Assembly: GCA_038030265.1 (NCBI GenBank)
Contig: CM075941.1
Coordinates: 1,550,001-1,614,000 of the forward strand
Length of the DNA stretch: 64,000 bases
Origin: Corythucha ciliata
Taxonomy: Eukaryota; Arthropoda; Insecta; Hemiptera; Tingidae
Direction: 5' to 3'
The notes beneath the pieces were generated by a model. That model saw only the letters and a program-made list of their open reading frames with translations. It was not told the origin of the DNA and ran no database searches. This document shows, piece by piece, positions 44,310-54,301 of the stretch. The stretch's first letter is position 1, and each line of letters starts with the position of its first letter. The translations under genes and the position numbers were made by a program.

Positions 44310-44493
44310 AAAGTGATATCTTCCGGACGACGATGGAAGGATTTGAACCAGCAACCTCTGGATTACTTGCCCAGCACGTTGCCAATTGCGCCACGGTGAC
44401 GCCCTTGGCAGTCGTCCCGCCGGGAAGCCCATTTTTTCTCGAAACTCGAATCATGTCGGGCTATGCCCGTCCATCGTCGTCCGGAAGATATCA
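44310..44493 (-). mobile_element. Foldback element with inverted, truncated tRNA core (copy 2)
   Basis: Outer arms GTGATATCTTCCGGACGACG (from 44313) and its reverse complement near 44471-44493 flank the unit. The tRNA-like core (minus strand, 44400-44341) runs from the acceptor through the anticodon arm (loop CAAGTAA, AGT at 34-36) to the T-loop. There it joins the arm sequence directly, so the 3' T-stem and acceptor are gone. The right side still carries the usual CCCATTTTTTCTCGAAACTC word. The centre thus looks inverted relative to copies 1 and 3. Confidence 0.65.
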
Positions 44494-44614
44494 CTAACAT
44501 TTAATTTATTTAATTAAATACCGGCGACAGCATCTTTCTTCGTCTATTGAACTTCATCTACATAAGTATGATAACATTGGCGTGGTTTACCTTTGTCATA
44601 AGGAGAAACGCCTA

Positions 44615-44803
44615 GAGTTTCGAGAAACAACGGCCCTGGGTGGGTTTCGACTTAGCTGATCCCTCGCAGTACGACTGCCAAAGGCGACACCGTGGCGAAA
44701 TTGGCAGCTTGCTGGATTAGTGATCCAGAGGTTGCGGGTTCAAATCCCGCCGGGGAGACCATTTTTTCTCGAAACTCGTTCCATCGTCGTCCGGAAGTTA
44801 TCA
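44615..44803 (+). mobile_element. Foldback element with tRNA-Thr-like core (copy 3)
   Basis: The core at 44686-44758 is closely similar to 21908-21980. Its anticodon stem CTGGA/TCCAG (loop TTAGTGA, AGT at 34-36) and T-arm GCGGG-TTCAAAT-CCCGC are intact, but acceptor and D-stem have several mismatches. The spacer upstream (GGTTTCGACTTAGCTGATCC type) is shared with copy 1. The right arm ATTTTTTCTCGAAACTCG and CCATCGTCGTCCGGAAG is complete, while the left arm is shortened to GAGTTTCGAGAAACAACGG. It lies ~120 bp from copy 2. Confidence 0.7.
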
Positions 44804-44809
44804 CTTTCA

Positions 44810-45589
44810 TTAAATTTATTTGATTAAATCTCGGTGAGAACATATTTCTTCATCTATCGAACTATTCACGCTGAAACTAACTTGAAACTGCATACCTGTA
44901 TTGCTGAATTAACACACTTGTTCTCCTTTATTTCAATGTGAAATTTGAAACTGCGCACATTAAGAGACTGAACCACCTCGCACGAATGACAAAGCGCACC
45001 TCAAAGTAAAGAAAAACATACCGACACGACAACGATAAACAATACACCGACTGAAAACCGGGTGAAAACTAGACGGCCCAGAGGTTCCCTTTCCCTTGTA
45101 TCACTACTAGACAATGTTTTTTCTACTCCTCATACGAAACCCAGCTTAATGAAGCGTCAACACTTGTACAACCAGACAATTTCGGGCTTGGAACATCTGT
45201 TAATTTTTTTTAAAAAGGGCTACTCTGATAAAAAAAAAATGATGAAATTGTGACATACCATTTAACCTAATGTAACTGATCTGAAAATTAACGTAATCTG
45301 AAAAAAGTTTTGTTCCGACAGCAGCCTGTCGGGAAAAGTGCATTTCATTCATGCGACAATCGAGTCAAACCTCATAAGTCAGAACGAGATCAATCAATTA
45401 TGAATGACATTTAGGCCGTGGTACATAGAAAGTCAAAATAATAAAATCGTGTTTCTTTTTACCGCAGGCCCCTTTTTTGGCACCAACTGAGGGGGAACAA
45501 AATTATGAAAATGAAAAATGAAACATAGTCGGTTTGGTTGCCTACACGATATGGGAAAGCGGACTCTTGTTAGAGGAGTTATTTGCAAT
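44810..45589. other. 0.8 kb without a recognised gene
   Basis: The first ~80 bp resemble 44494-44570, i.e. the sequence that follows the right arm in copy 2. Otherwise only short frames without domains. Confidence 0.4.
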
Positions 45590-45960
45590 TAAAATCTTTA
45601 TCCCGGCGGTGATTTTTCACCATTTTAGCAGTTTTTTCTTAATTTTTGCGATGCACTTGTGTTTTGCCTGAGTTTAACCGCTAAAGAGCCATTTTTCTCA
45701 ATTTCACCCATGAATTAGCATTTTTTCTTTCAAATTTAGCCAATTTTTTCGCTTTCAGCAATGAATTAACGCGGCTTGAGCCACGAACTTGACATTGGAA
45801 GCCGAAAGTTGTCGTTTCCACACACTTCTACCCTCTAAATTAGCGATTTTTCTATACTTTATCCGCAGAAGCTTTAAGGAAACTTTAGCCGCGCAGTAGT
45901 TCTTAATTTTAGCCGTCGTTTGGTGTTTTTTCTCAATTTTGTCTGTAAATCAGTAGCGAC
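45590..45960. repeat. Repeat A array
   Basis: Units with TTTTAGCAG, TTCACCCATGAATTAGC and CCGCAGAAGC words, orientation as in 15190-17130. Confidence 0.55.
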
Positions 45961-46279
45961 ACTAGATGGGGGCGAGGAGGCTGGATTGGCCTGGTTCCCC
46001 TACACTAGAGAGGCTCACGAAAAGCTTAAAGATGGGAAAATAAGGATTTTAAGGATCCATGTTCATGTATGTATATTTACGTGAAAAAGAGTTTTTGGCA
46101 TGCGGCTGGACAGCTCTATTGGCATCTTTCGAAGATTTTCAATTCATCCGACCCAGAGTGGAATGGGACAAAGCAGGTGATCTGCAAGGAGTGTAGCTGA
46201 ATATTCTATTCAAGTATATAGCCCACAAAAGCGCCATTCTGAAGGCTCAAATTTAATAACAAACGCGGCCTTCTGGGGT

Positions 46280-46560
46280 TAACTTCGTGGCTAAAATAGA
46301 GAAAGTACGCTGCTCCCCAGTTTTTTTTTAGGTCCTTAACGGATAAAGATGAGAAGGCGCACTAATATGCAGTTCTTGCGGCCAAGTACTAACGCAGCAA
46401 AAAGTTGGGGAAAAGCGCTAATATTCGTGACTAAAACAGTTGAAAACCGTTTATTCGCGTTAGTTTGATGAAACATCCAGATCAAAATTGACAAAAATCT
46501 CTGATTCGCGGTGTGTAAATGCCATTTTTTATGACTAAAATGAAGCAAAAGTACTGTGCA
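46280..46560. repeat. Repeat A tract in reverse orientation
   Basis: Words GTGGCTAAAATAGAGAAAG, AAAAGCGCTAATATTCGTG and GACTAAAACAG are the reverse complement of repeat A. The tract ends at the 3' LTR of the next element. Confidence 0.55.
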
Positions 46561-46563
46561 ATA

Positions 46564-46685
46564 TGTTAAGTCTCACAAACGCTTGTAAACTCAGAAATAA
46601 GAGAGAGTTAATTATTTGGTTTTTTACTTAATCACGCAATCTCTAAACTGTCCACATAATATGACTCATTATAAAATACATAACA
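46564..46685 (-). repeat. 3' LTR of the mag-like element
   Basis: On the minus strand it begins TGTTATG after a purine-rich tract (GGGGAGGAG) and shares AGTCATATTATGTGGACAG and TGCGTGATTAAGTAAAAAAC with the 5' LTR. Its far end is uncertain: it may stop at TGTAAAC (46584) or TGTTAAG (46564). At 100-122 bp it is very short. Confidence 0.7.
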
Positions 46686-46707
46686 CTCCTCCCCGACTTT
46701 TTCAAGG

Positions 46708-47220
46708 CTATTTCTCCTCCTTCTCATTCGAGGATTCATCTGGGAGATGAGACTTTTTCATGGAGTCCACATGAACGAAACGTTTTCCCATAGCGTCTTT
46801 TACGACGTAGGTCGCTGGACTAACCATTTCTTCAACAACTCCTCGAGACCATCCTGCAAGACCACCAGGGTTCCTGACCAATACTTTTTCTTTAATTTCA
46901 TAAAAAGAGGAATTATTTTTCCTAGCTTCCGTTTCTTTGACCTCCCTTGGCCGAGGCTGCGGTTTCAATAAGGTTAGTCGGCTTCTTGGCTTGTAGCCAA
47001 GCAAAAGTTCCGCCGGAGAAAGTCCCGTTGCTGTATGAGGATTATTCCTGTAAGCGAACAAAAAGCAATCCACACGATGCTGAAGAGATCTGTCTTTATT
47101 CCCTTCAGACAGCTGACGTAAAAGATTTGTCTTGAAGATTTTCACAGCAGCTTCAGCCGCACCGTTTGACTTTGGATGGTACGGTGGAGAAAACAAATGT
47201 TGGATGCCATTTGAATTCAA
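46708..47220 (-). pseudogene. Integrase C-terminal part of the mag-like element
   Basis: The frame holds YHPKSNGAAEAAVKIFK, which carries the third catalytic residue of the DDE triad, followed by the FLFAYRNNPHTATGLSP motif and the basic C-terminal region (VLVRNPGG, YVVKD). Directly upstream the frame has a TGA at the VVTDN motif, so the core is split by a nonsense codon. It ends at 46708, just before the purine tract and LTR. Confidence 0.8.
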
Positions 47221-47351
47221 AAAACTTGAAAATTCTGCCGAGTGAAATGGAGGTCAGTTGTCTGTGACAACTACTTCGGGACAACCAATGTTGGCAAACA
47301 CAGACCTAATTTTCTCCACTGTCAACGATGCCGTAGTTCTGCTCATAACGA

Positions 47352-48530
47352 TCACTCCTTCCATTTTGAAAATGAATCCGAGAGAATCAGAAATTTTTTG
47401 TTATTTTTCTCTGCAAAATCCAAGTGCACCCTCTGCCATTTCCTTGTCGCTTGAGGCCACGAGAAAGCTGTTTTCATCCTTTGAGCTGGCCGAGAAAACT
47501 GGCAGGTGGTGCATGACTTGATTACTATTTTAGGCCACCACACGTAGCTTCGCGCTAATTCTTTCATACGAAATATGCCAGGATGCTCCTGGTGGAGCAT
47601 TTTCAATACTTCACCCCTTAACTTTGACGGTACAACTACTCGATTACCCCAAACGAGGCACTCGTCTTCTGTAGAAAGTTCGCAACTTTTCCTTTTGAAA
47701 ATTAATAAATCTGGTGATAAATCGTTGTCACAAGGCCAACCATCGATTGTGTAGCTGTAAACTTTCTCGAGAACCGGATCTGCTCTTGTTTCCATAGCTA
47801 TTTTTTGAGAAGTTATAGGCAAGGCATTCCATGGAGCAAAGAAAGAAATAACATTGTCGTCGACCGTATTCTTCCGTGGTAGCCGCGACAAAGCATCGGC
47901 CTCCCACATTTCTGTTCCCTTCCTGTATCGTAGCTTATAACGATATGCCGACAGAATTAAAGCCCATCTTTGTAAACGCGCCGCTGCGATTGTGGGAACC
48001 ACTTTTGTCTCATTCAATAAAAACGAGAGTGGTCTGTGATCTGAAACTAAGTCAAATTCTCTCCCGTACAGGTAATTATGAAATTTTTTTACACAAAAGA
48101 CCAGGGCTAGTGCTTCCTTCTGGATATGAGCATAATTCTTTTCGCTTTTACTCAATGTTCTCGAAGCATATGCGATGGGCCGAGTTGAACCATCGGGCAA
48201 GACATGCGACATCACCCCACCAATTCCGTACGAAGATGCGTCTGCAGTCACTTGGAGAGGAAGCTTCGACTGAAACGGCATAAGCACTCCAAAATTCATT
48301 ATTAGTTGTTTACATTTCATGAATGCGTATTGGCAAGCCTTCGTCCAATTCCATTTGCAGTCTTTTTGTAACAGACAATGAAGAGGATGCAGTATTGTGG
48401 AAAGACGGGGCAAAAACCGTCCATAAAAATTTAACAAGCCCAAAAAAGACTTCAATTGAGTTACATCAGTTGGAACTGCTACCTCCTTGATCGCTTTGAT
48501 AGACTCATCGGTTGGTTCGATACCACGAGC
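47352..48530 (-). pseudogene. RT end, RNase H and integrase start of the mag-like element
   Basis: From about 48530 the frame encodes the connection ARGIEPTDESIKAI and KSFLGLLNFYGRFLP, then RNase H (VTADASSYGIGGVM, QKEALALVF, VSDHRPLSFL) and integrase (HQEHPGIFRMKELA, CTTCQ zinc residues, VHLDFA first catalytic Asp). It breaks just after SDSFSKW by what looks like a small deletion with a frameshift. The break with the upstream RT at 48531 is caused by an insertion. Confidence 0.8.
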
Positions 48531-48981
48531 ACCTGGTTGGTTCGAACCTTCCTCTGGACGTAAAAGCTTTTCTCAGAATGACATATCCCAGAGACGAGCC
48601 CCGACCTTCGAATACGACTAACACTTCTGGTCCTTGTCACTTATGTGAGAAGCACAAGAACAATAAATCTGTGAATAAGTGTGACGAGTGTGCACAAAAC
48701 ATCACATGACTCGGGCGACGAAATGTCACTCTTGTCGAGATGAAGAACAAATGGAGATTTAAAAATAAAAATTTGGCTTCCAAAATTTGTTTTGTTCAAT
48801 ATCCCGCCTTCCAACGCTACCAACATACTATTAGAATATTTTTTGCACATCCATTCTTCATTTTCCATTTCGTTGGAGAAAGTGAAACGCATTTAAATCG
48901 GCAAAATCTAGAGTGCGGCAAAATCCCCGCTAGCGTGTAACAACGTAAGTTTTCGAGGCGCGTGTACCTAAGGGTAATTTA
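48531..48981 (+). mobile_element. piggyBac-like fragment inserted in RT of the mag-like element
   Basis: RT sequence stops at 48985 and resumes at 48530, so the ~450 bp between are foreign. The insert encodes on the plus strand a C-terminal Cys-rich tail, PCHLCEKHKNNKSVNKCDEC, with a further CHSC in the next frame. This CxxC-CxxC pattern resembles the zinc tail of piggyBac transposases. The right end reads ACACGCGCCTCG in reverse after CCCTTAGGT on the minus strand, next to a TTAA-like site with one change, as piggyBac termini (CCY, TTAA) would. The left end is truncated. Tentative. Confidence 0.45.
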
Positions 48982-48984
48982 TGC

Positions 48985-50165
48985 CCTAGAAAAACTAGCT
49001 CTGGGACTACTAGCACGGTTTTACTTTTATTAGCTCGAACGTGATACTCCTGAAGACGTTTTAAAACTTGGTCTGTCCGCTGTATGCAAAGTTCCTTTGA
49101 CTCCCCGAAAATTAAAATGTCATCCAAGTAAGCTCGGACGCCAGGAAGGTCCTTCAACATCGTGTCCATTACCGACTGAAACAAAGATGGCGCATTGATG
49201 AGCCCGAATAATAATTGTTTGCTTCTAAATAGACCGAGGTGGGTATTGATCGTCAATAAATGTTGAGAATTTTCATCAATTTCCAGCTGTAAATACGCTG
49301 ACGTTAAATCTATTTTAGAGAAATAAGTACTTCCTTCGAGAGACGCGAAAATATCTTCACCAGTGGGGAGTGGGTAGTGTTCCACTTGAATAGCTTTATT
49401 TAAGGTAACTTTAAAATCTGCACACAGTCGACCCTTCTTTCCTTGGTCTTTGGGGACACACACCAGAGGTGTCGCCCATTTGGAGCTTTTGACCGGATAA
49501 ACTATATCATCTTTTACCCATGAGAAAATTTCGTTTTCAACCAACTGATGCAGAGCAAAGGGAACGGGACGAGCCTTACAAAAAATGGGACGAGCGTTAT
49601 CCTTCAAAACTATTGTTGCCTTTACTCCTTTGATCGATTTTATGGGACCATCGAACACCGTAAAATACTTTTCGAAAAATTTATTTTCCAAACTAGAATC
49701 GTCAGATGAAACCCGATAAATTGATGCCTGTCCATCCGTGATTTGAATGCCAAGAGGTTCCAACCAATTTCTACCCAAAAGTATGGGTTGCGAAGAGTGG
49801 TGTTTAGCGTCAATCACTACTAAAGGCAGTTTCACATTCACGTTGTTATACTGAACCAAAACGTCAATTTCTCCGCTAACCCGAAGAGGCTGACCCCCGT
49901 AAGACGACAGCTGGATAGCACATTTTCTTAAAGGACACGACGAAAAATGATCAGCGTAAACATCCTTGGGGACAACAGAGACCACAGCCCCCGTGTCCAA
50001 AACCATTGACATCCACCTCCCGTTTATTTTAAGAGGAATATTGATAGCAGACAAAATTAGCTTATTGTTTAAGGCATTGATGTGAGCCAGTTCGCCGTCT
50101 GAAAAAACATATTCAGCAGCATGCTCCTTTTCATCTTCGACTCTTGACGACGTTTCCTTTAGCAA
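48985..50165 (-). pseudogene. Protease and reverse transcriptase of the mag-like element
   Basis: The frame encodes protease (VLDTGAVVSVVPKDVY), then RT with RPVPFALHQLVENEI, CADFKVTLNKA, SKIDLTSAYLQLEI and the catalytic YLDDILIFG, ending at FLGHKL. After that codon the frame runs into the piggyBac-like insert. The protease is continuous with the knuckle region upstream through LLKETSS. Confidence 0.85.
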
Positions 50166-50325
50166 GTTAATTCCTTGTTTTCGACAAACTCTTGAAATAT
50201 GTCCTTTTTAATTACAATTATGAATCGACGCTCCGGCAAAATAACATTTCTTTGAGTCGTGGCCAAATTTTCCGCAGTGCTTACACTTAGACATTCCTTT
50301 GTCTTTCCATAGACGAGAAGTATAT
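50166..50325 (-). pseudogene. Zinc-knuckle region of Gag, mag-like element
   Basis: SKCKHCGKFGHDSKKC is a good CCHC knuckle. A second one follows (NCN..KGHISRVC) but holds a TAA in place of a residue. This part was separated from the Gag N-terminus by the 6.1-kb insert, and one base of frame is out of register next to the junction. Confidence 0.75.
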
Positions 50326-50636
50326 CGTTACTGGAAAGGCAAAGTATCGTAAGCGCCACTTGGCCAACTTTACAGGAGATGCATTTTTCGTTTAGGACAA
50401 CTTAATGTCGTCTGATTCTCTTGAAAATTTGTGTGCAACGCTAAGCGAGCAAATAAAACCTACGGTGGAGCGGAGAGGTATGGGCCGCCTCCCTAATCCC
50501 CTCCAACGCCAGGAGTATGCGAGAAAAAGGCGAAAGAAAAATTAAATTGCAAAAAAAAATGAGGAGAGGACTTTCGGACACGGAAGAAGCGAGAGCAAGA
50601 GCTGAGATCGTCATCATAGAGGTCAGATTATAAAAG

Positions 50637-50803
50637 TGTAAATTGTTTAACCAAATTGATTGTTTTTTTGCTAGCTTAAGTTTTGTCCCCTTTTTATAAA
50701 TCCGCCAAATATAAATATTTTATTCGGTTACGTCATACCCATCATTTCTACCAAATTTCCCCTTCCTTAGGTGCTCGTAGTGAAATCAAAATCATTACGG
50801 TGC
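50637..50803 (+). repeat. 5' LTR of the third gypsy element
   Basis: The segment begins AGTGTAAATTG or TGTAAATTG and ends near GGTGCA, four bases before a primer site. TTTTTATAAATCC near 50690 could be a promoter. The boundary is approximate because no 3' LTR remains to compare. Confidence 0.5.
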
Positions 50804-50807
50804 AGAC

Positions 50808-50819
50808 TGGCGCCCAAAC
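50808..50819 (+). other. Primer-binding site TGGCGCCCAAAC (Lys-type)
   Basis: TGGCGCCCAAAC closely matches the complement of a tRNA-Lys 3' end, as used by Drosophila gypsy and many other elements. It lies just downstream of the putative LTR and ~65 bp before Gag. Confidence 0.65.
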
Positions 50820-50885
50820 ATTTTGAACCCATTATTTTTCGGTTATTTTAAAAGCCCTTCACCTTCATCCAAGTAATTCGTAAAA

Positions 50886-52592
50886 ATGTCGTCCACCTCC
50901 CAACCGTCCACAAATTTCAAGTGCTCTTCGTGCAAAAGACAATCCTCAGATCCCCCAATTGTTTGTTCACAATGTCAATCACAAAGGTGCGAAAATTGTA
51001 GCAAAATAACGCTCATAAATTTTAAAAAGTTAAATCAAGAACGAAAAGAATCTTTTGTTAACAATTGTTGCAGCATAAATCCCCAAATCGAAGCCCTTAA
51101 ATCCGCTGTACGATCGGTTCTTGATAAACAAAGAACATTCCCAAACGATCTAAACGAATGGTTCCATAAAGAATTGGAAAAAAGTCCAGTAATAAAAAAA
51201 TTAGAAGAGTCCCAGGTTCAAATAGATAAAAAGTTAGACCAACTCATCAAAATGATGACTCAGTCCTCCCTTCACCTTGTCCACGACGAATCAACCGCGA
51301 ACCCCCTCCAACAGCCCCCATCTACTCATAAGAAACTACCAGATATTAATCCTCCCACCACCCAACCCGAACAGAATGCCACCGTCTCTGAAGACCCCCC
51401 CCCCGCGCTCCCCCTCCGCTAGTAACATTTATACAAATAATAATGCCGAATTAACAACTGACCCCCAGACTGGTAAAGTTACGTTTAAACACCCCACCAA
51501 TTTTTCCCATTTTAATAACAACGATTATCAACAAAAGCTCCCAAAATATATTCTAAATGCAATTGACCAAGTCCCTCAATTAAAAACTAATAATCTTCAC
51601 TCCATCATGAATTTTTACTAAAAACAAAACGTATATCCAATATATCAGGAAATAATTTCAACCAGGTCCTGCTCCATTTATCAATAGAACAAAAAAATGA
51701 ATATTTGCAACGGCTGGTTTTCCAGGAACAAGTCTCGGACTTCGAGACGCTCAGAAACAAAATTTTTCATGAACTTATAAATATCCATGGAATGTCCGAC
51801 CTCCAACGCAACTATTTATTTCGCCCCCAGTTCAGCTCAGAATCCTTTCGTGAATTTACATATCATTTGAAATGGACGAACGAAATTTTAAAGTCCCACA
51901 CCGAAGAGGAAATAATAGGAATCGCCCTGAATAATGCGGCACACGCAAGTCGCAATTATTTCTATACGTTAAAACCCCCCTCAAATTACGAGGAACTGGA
52001 AAGATTCGTGGCTCAAGTCGAGCAAAAAGAATTAAATTATTCCCCCCATAAACACTATTCCCGACCCTCCAACATTTATCAACGGCCATCCCCTCCACCA
52101 AATTTTACGTATCGTCATCCGCAAAATAGCGCAAATATTTCTCGCCCGAATTATTATCGCGAGCGTGAAGCTCTGACCCCACCCAACAGAAGTGACCGCT
52201 ACCGTACGTCGCCAACCCACCGGGAGACGAAAAGAGGAGACTATCCCAACTCGTCCTCACTTCACCATATTCAAAGAAGTACCCCACCCCCAATCTTCCG
52301 CCTCAATAAAGACGGCACCTACACCCCGCTCTCCCCAACTACATCTCGTCCAAATTCTCCCAATTGTTCTACTAATGGGTACTCTAGTAACTCACGATAT
52401 ACCCCGCGAGATTCTTCCTTCAAACAAGGAAACTCGAACTTCAAATTCAGTCCAGAGTATAAATTCAAAAACCCCACTCCCGGAGACGAACACAAGTCTT
52501 CGTCTACCCGTAATAACTCATCGCCAACGGACCCCAAGATCAGGGTATTCCCATCTCGAGCGCAACCGCATAAAACTAAATCAAAAAACTAA
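50886..52592 (+). pseudogene. Gag of the third gypsy element, frameshifted, with N-terminal Cys-rich module
   Basis: The first frame (ATG 50886) opens with a Cys-rich module, CSSCKRQSSDPPIVCSQC followed by CENC, then a charged helix and a Pro-rich linker. At a C run near 51400 the frame changes to one with NAELTTDPQTGKVTFKHPTN and PKYILNAIDQVPQL. It changes again near 51615 to the third piece (to 52592) with HELINIHGMSDLQRNYLF and a long Pro/Ser/Arg-rich tail. No CCHC knuckle is seen; the basic tail may take its place. Two small shifts make it inactive. The Cys-rich start recalls a PHD-type zinc module and is unusual for Gag. Confidence 0.65.
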
Positions 52593-52639
52593 GCCATGGG
52601 GGCGATCCTCCAAAGGCTCCCGCCCCCAACCATCCATCC

Positions 52640-54301
52640 ATGATCACTAATCAGCCTACCCCCCATCCACCAACAAATCAAATCGAATTATACATAAACG
52701 CCCCAAAACCTCACCTTGCCCAGGGAATTCTCGACACAGGTTCATCTGTTTCCTTCATGAATGAAGCTCTTTTCAAGTCCTTATTTACTAGAAGGCCCCA
52801 ATCCGTTAAAAACCCCTTCCCCGTTGTTCTCCCAAATAAAAATAAAATAATGGTTAATAAATCGGCAAAAATAGTATTCTTCATTCACAACTTGAAATTC
52901 AAATATCGCTTGTTTCTCTTGCCTCAACTGTCCAGAGACATCATTCTGGGATTAGATTTCTTAAAGAAATTCTCCATCGTAATAGACCCTTCCAGCAACG
53001 AGTTTTACTTCAAAAACAGGCCCCTAAATAAATACAAATTTTCTGTAGGGAAAAACCCCCCCTCGACTCACACCCTCGAAGACCTCCACTTAAACCATTT
53101 AAATACTCCAGAAGAATTTGCCTCCTATTTTCATACCCACTATCCTGACGTCTTGACCAAAGAGTTAGGGACCACCCACCTCTTGACTTATAAGATCGAA
53201 GTAAAACAGAACGCTGATTTCCGCCAAAAACAAAAAGTATATAATTTAGCCCCCGATAAACTCGAAATTTTACGCTCCCTAATACGCGAATTAGAAGACG
53301 CAAAAGTAATAGAGAAGACCCTATCACCCTATTCGTCCCCCGCCTTTCTCGTCAAAAAACGCCACGCCCCCAACATCCCGTCAAGCTATCGTCTTGTAGT
53401 TAATTACACACACTTGAATAAGCAAATTGAAACCGTCTCGTATCAATTGCCCACAATAGAGCAGGCTATTTGCTACCTTAAAGACGCGCGATACTTTTCC
53501 ATTATCGATCTGGCCAAAGCATACCATCAGATACCGCTTGACGAAGCGAGTAAAAATTTGACTAGTTTCACCACCCCCTTCGGAATATATCGTTTCAACA
53601 AACTCCCCATGGGTATTTCCTCCGGAGCCGCGCTTTTATCCCACCTAATAGACCAGGTATTCCACGATTTAAAATACAAAGAAATCTTCACCTTTTTAGA
53701 TGACATAATTGTATTTTCAAAAACAAAAAATCAACACATTGATACGCTCCACGAAATCTTCTCACGTCTTCGACAAGCAGGGCTTACTGCAAACCCCAAA
53801 AAAGTTCAATTCGTTCAAGAATCAGTCACCTACTTAGGGCATGTAATTTCCAATGGTCAGTATAAATTATCCGAAGATAGAATCAATGCTCTTCTTTCCC
53901 TACCTCGCCCCCGTACGTCCAAAAATATAGCCCAAGTTTTAGGCGCATTTAATTTCTTTCAAAAATTCATCCCTAACATGGCCCAGATAATCGCTCCCTT
54001 AAACGAACTTCGTAAGAAGAACCGCCCATTCAACTGGACTCCTCAATGCCAAGAGGCATGGGACACACTACTAAGAAGTATTTCAAAACCCCCCGCCCTT
54101 CATCTTCCCGATTTCTCTCTCCCATTCGTCGTCTTAACCGACGCGAGTGACTCCGGAATAGGAGCCGTACTCGCAAAAGAAAGCAACGGAACATTACTCC
54201 CCATCCATTTTGCATGTCGCAAACTCACCGATCGACAACGTGCATATGCTATTTACGACCGAGAACTCTGTTGTGTACGTGACCCTAGTGGTTCATTTTA
54301 A
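52640..54301 (+). pseudogene. Truncated Pol of the third gypsy element (protease-RT-partial RNase H)
   Basis: From ATG 52640 the frame has protease (GILDTGSSVSFMNEALF, then IILGLDFL), RT (LVVNYTHLNKQI, SIIDLAKAYHQIPL, catalytic FLDDIIVFSK, TYLGHVISNGQ, LGAFNFFQKFIP) and the start of RNase H (VLTDASDSGIGAVLA, YAIYDRELC). It is lost at about 54280, after which the sequence is unrelated, so the rest of RNase H, integrase and 3' LTR are missing. Pol is in the -1 frame relative to the end of Gag. The catalytic Tyr of YLDD is Phe, which is tolerated in some elements. Confidence 0.85.

Noticed and set aside
44652..44843. Minus-strand frame encoding the GFEPATSG motif, also at 44192-44497
   Set aside because: The motif is what the antisense of a tRNA T-arm and anticodon arm translates to; it is a known false protein signature. 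Both frames overlap the tRNA-like cores.
48530..48555. GGTTGGTTCGAACC word resembling a tRNA T-arm
   Set aside because: No acceptor, D or anticodon arm around it; it lies at the edge of the piggyBac-like insert.
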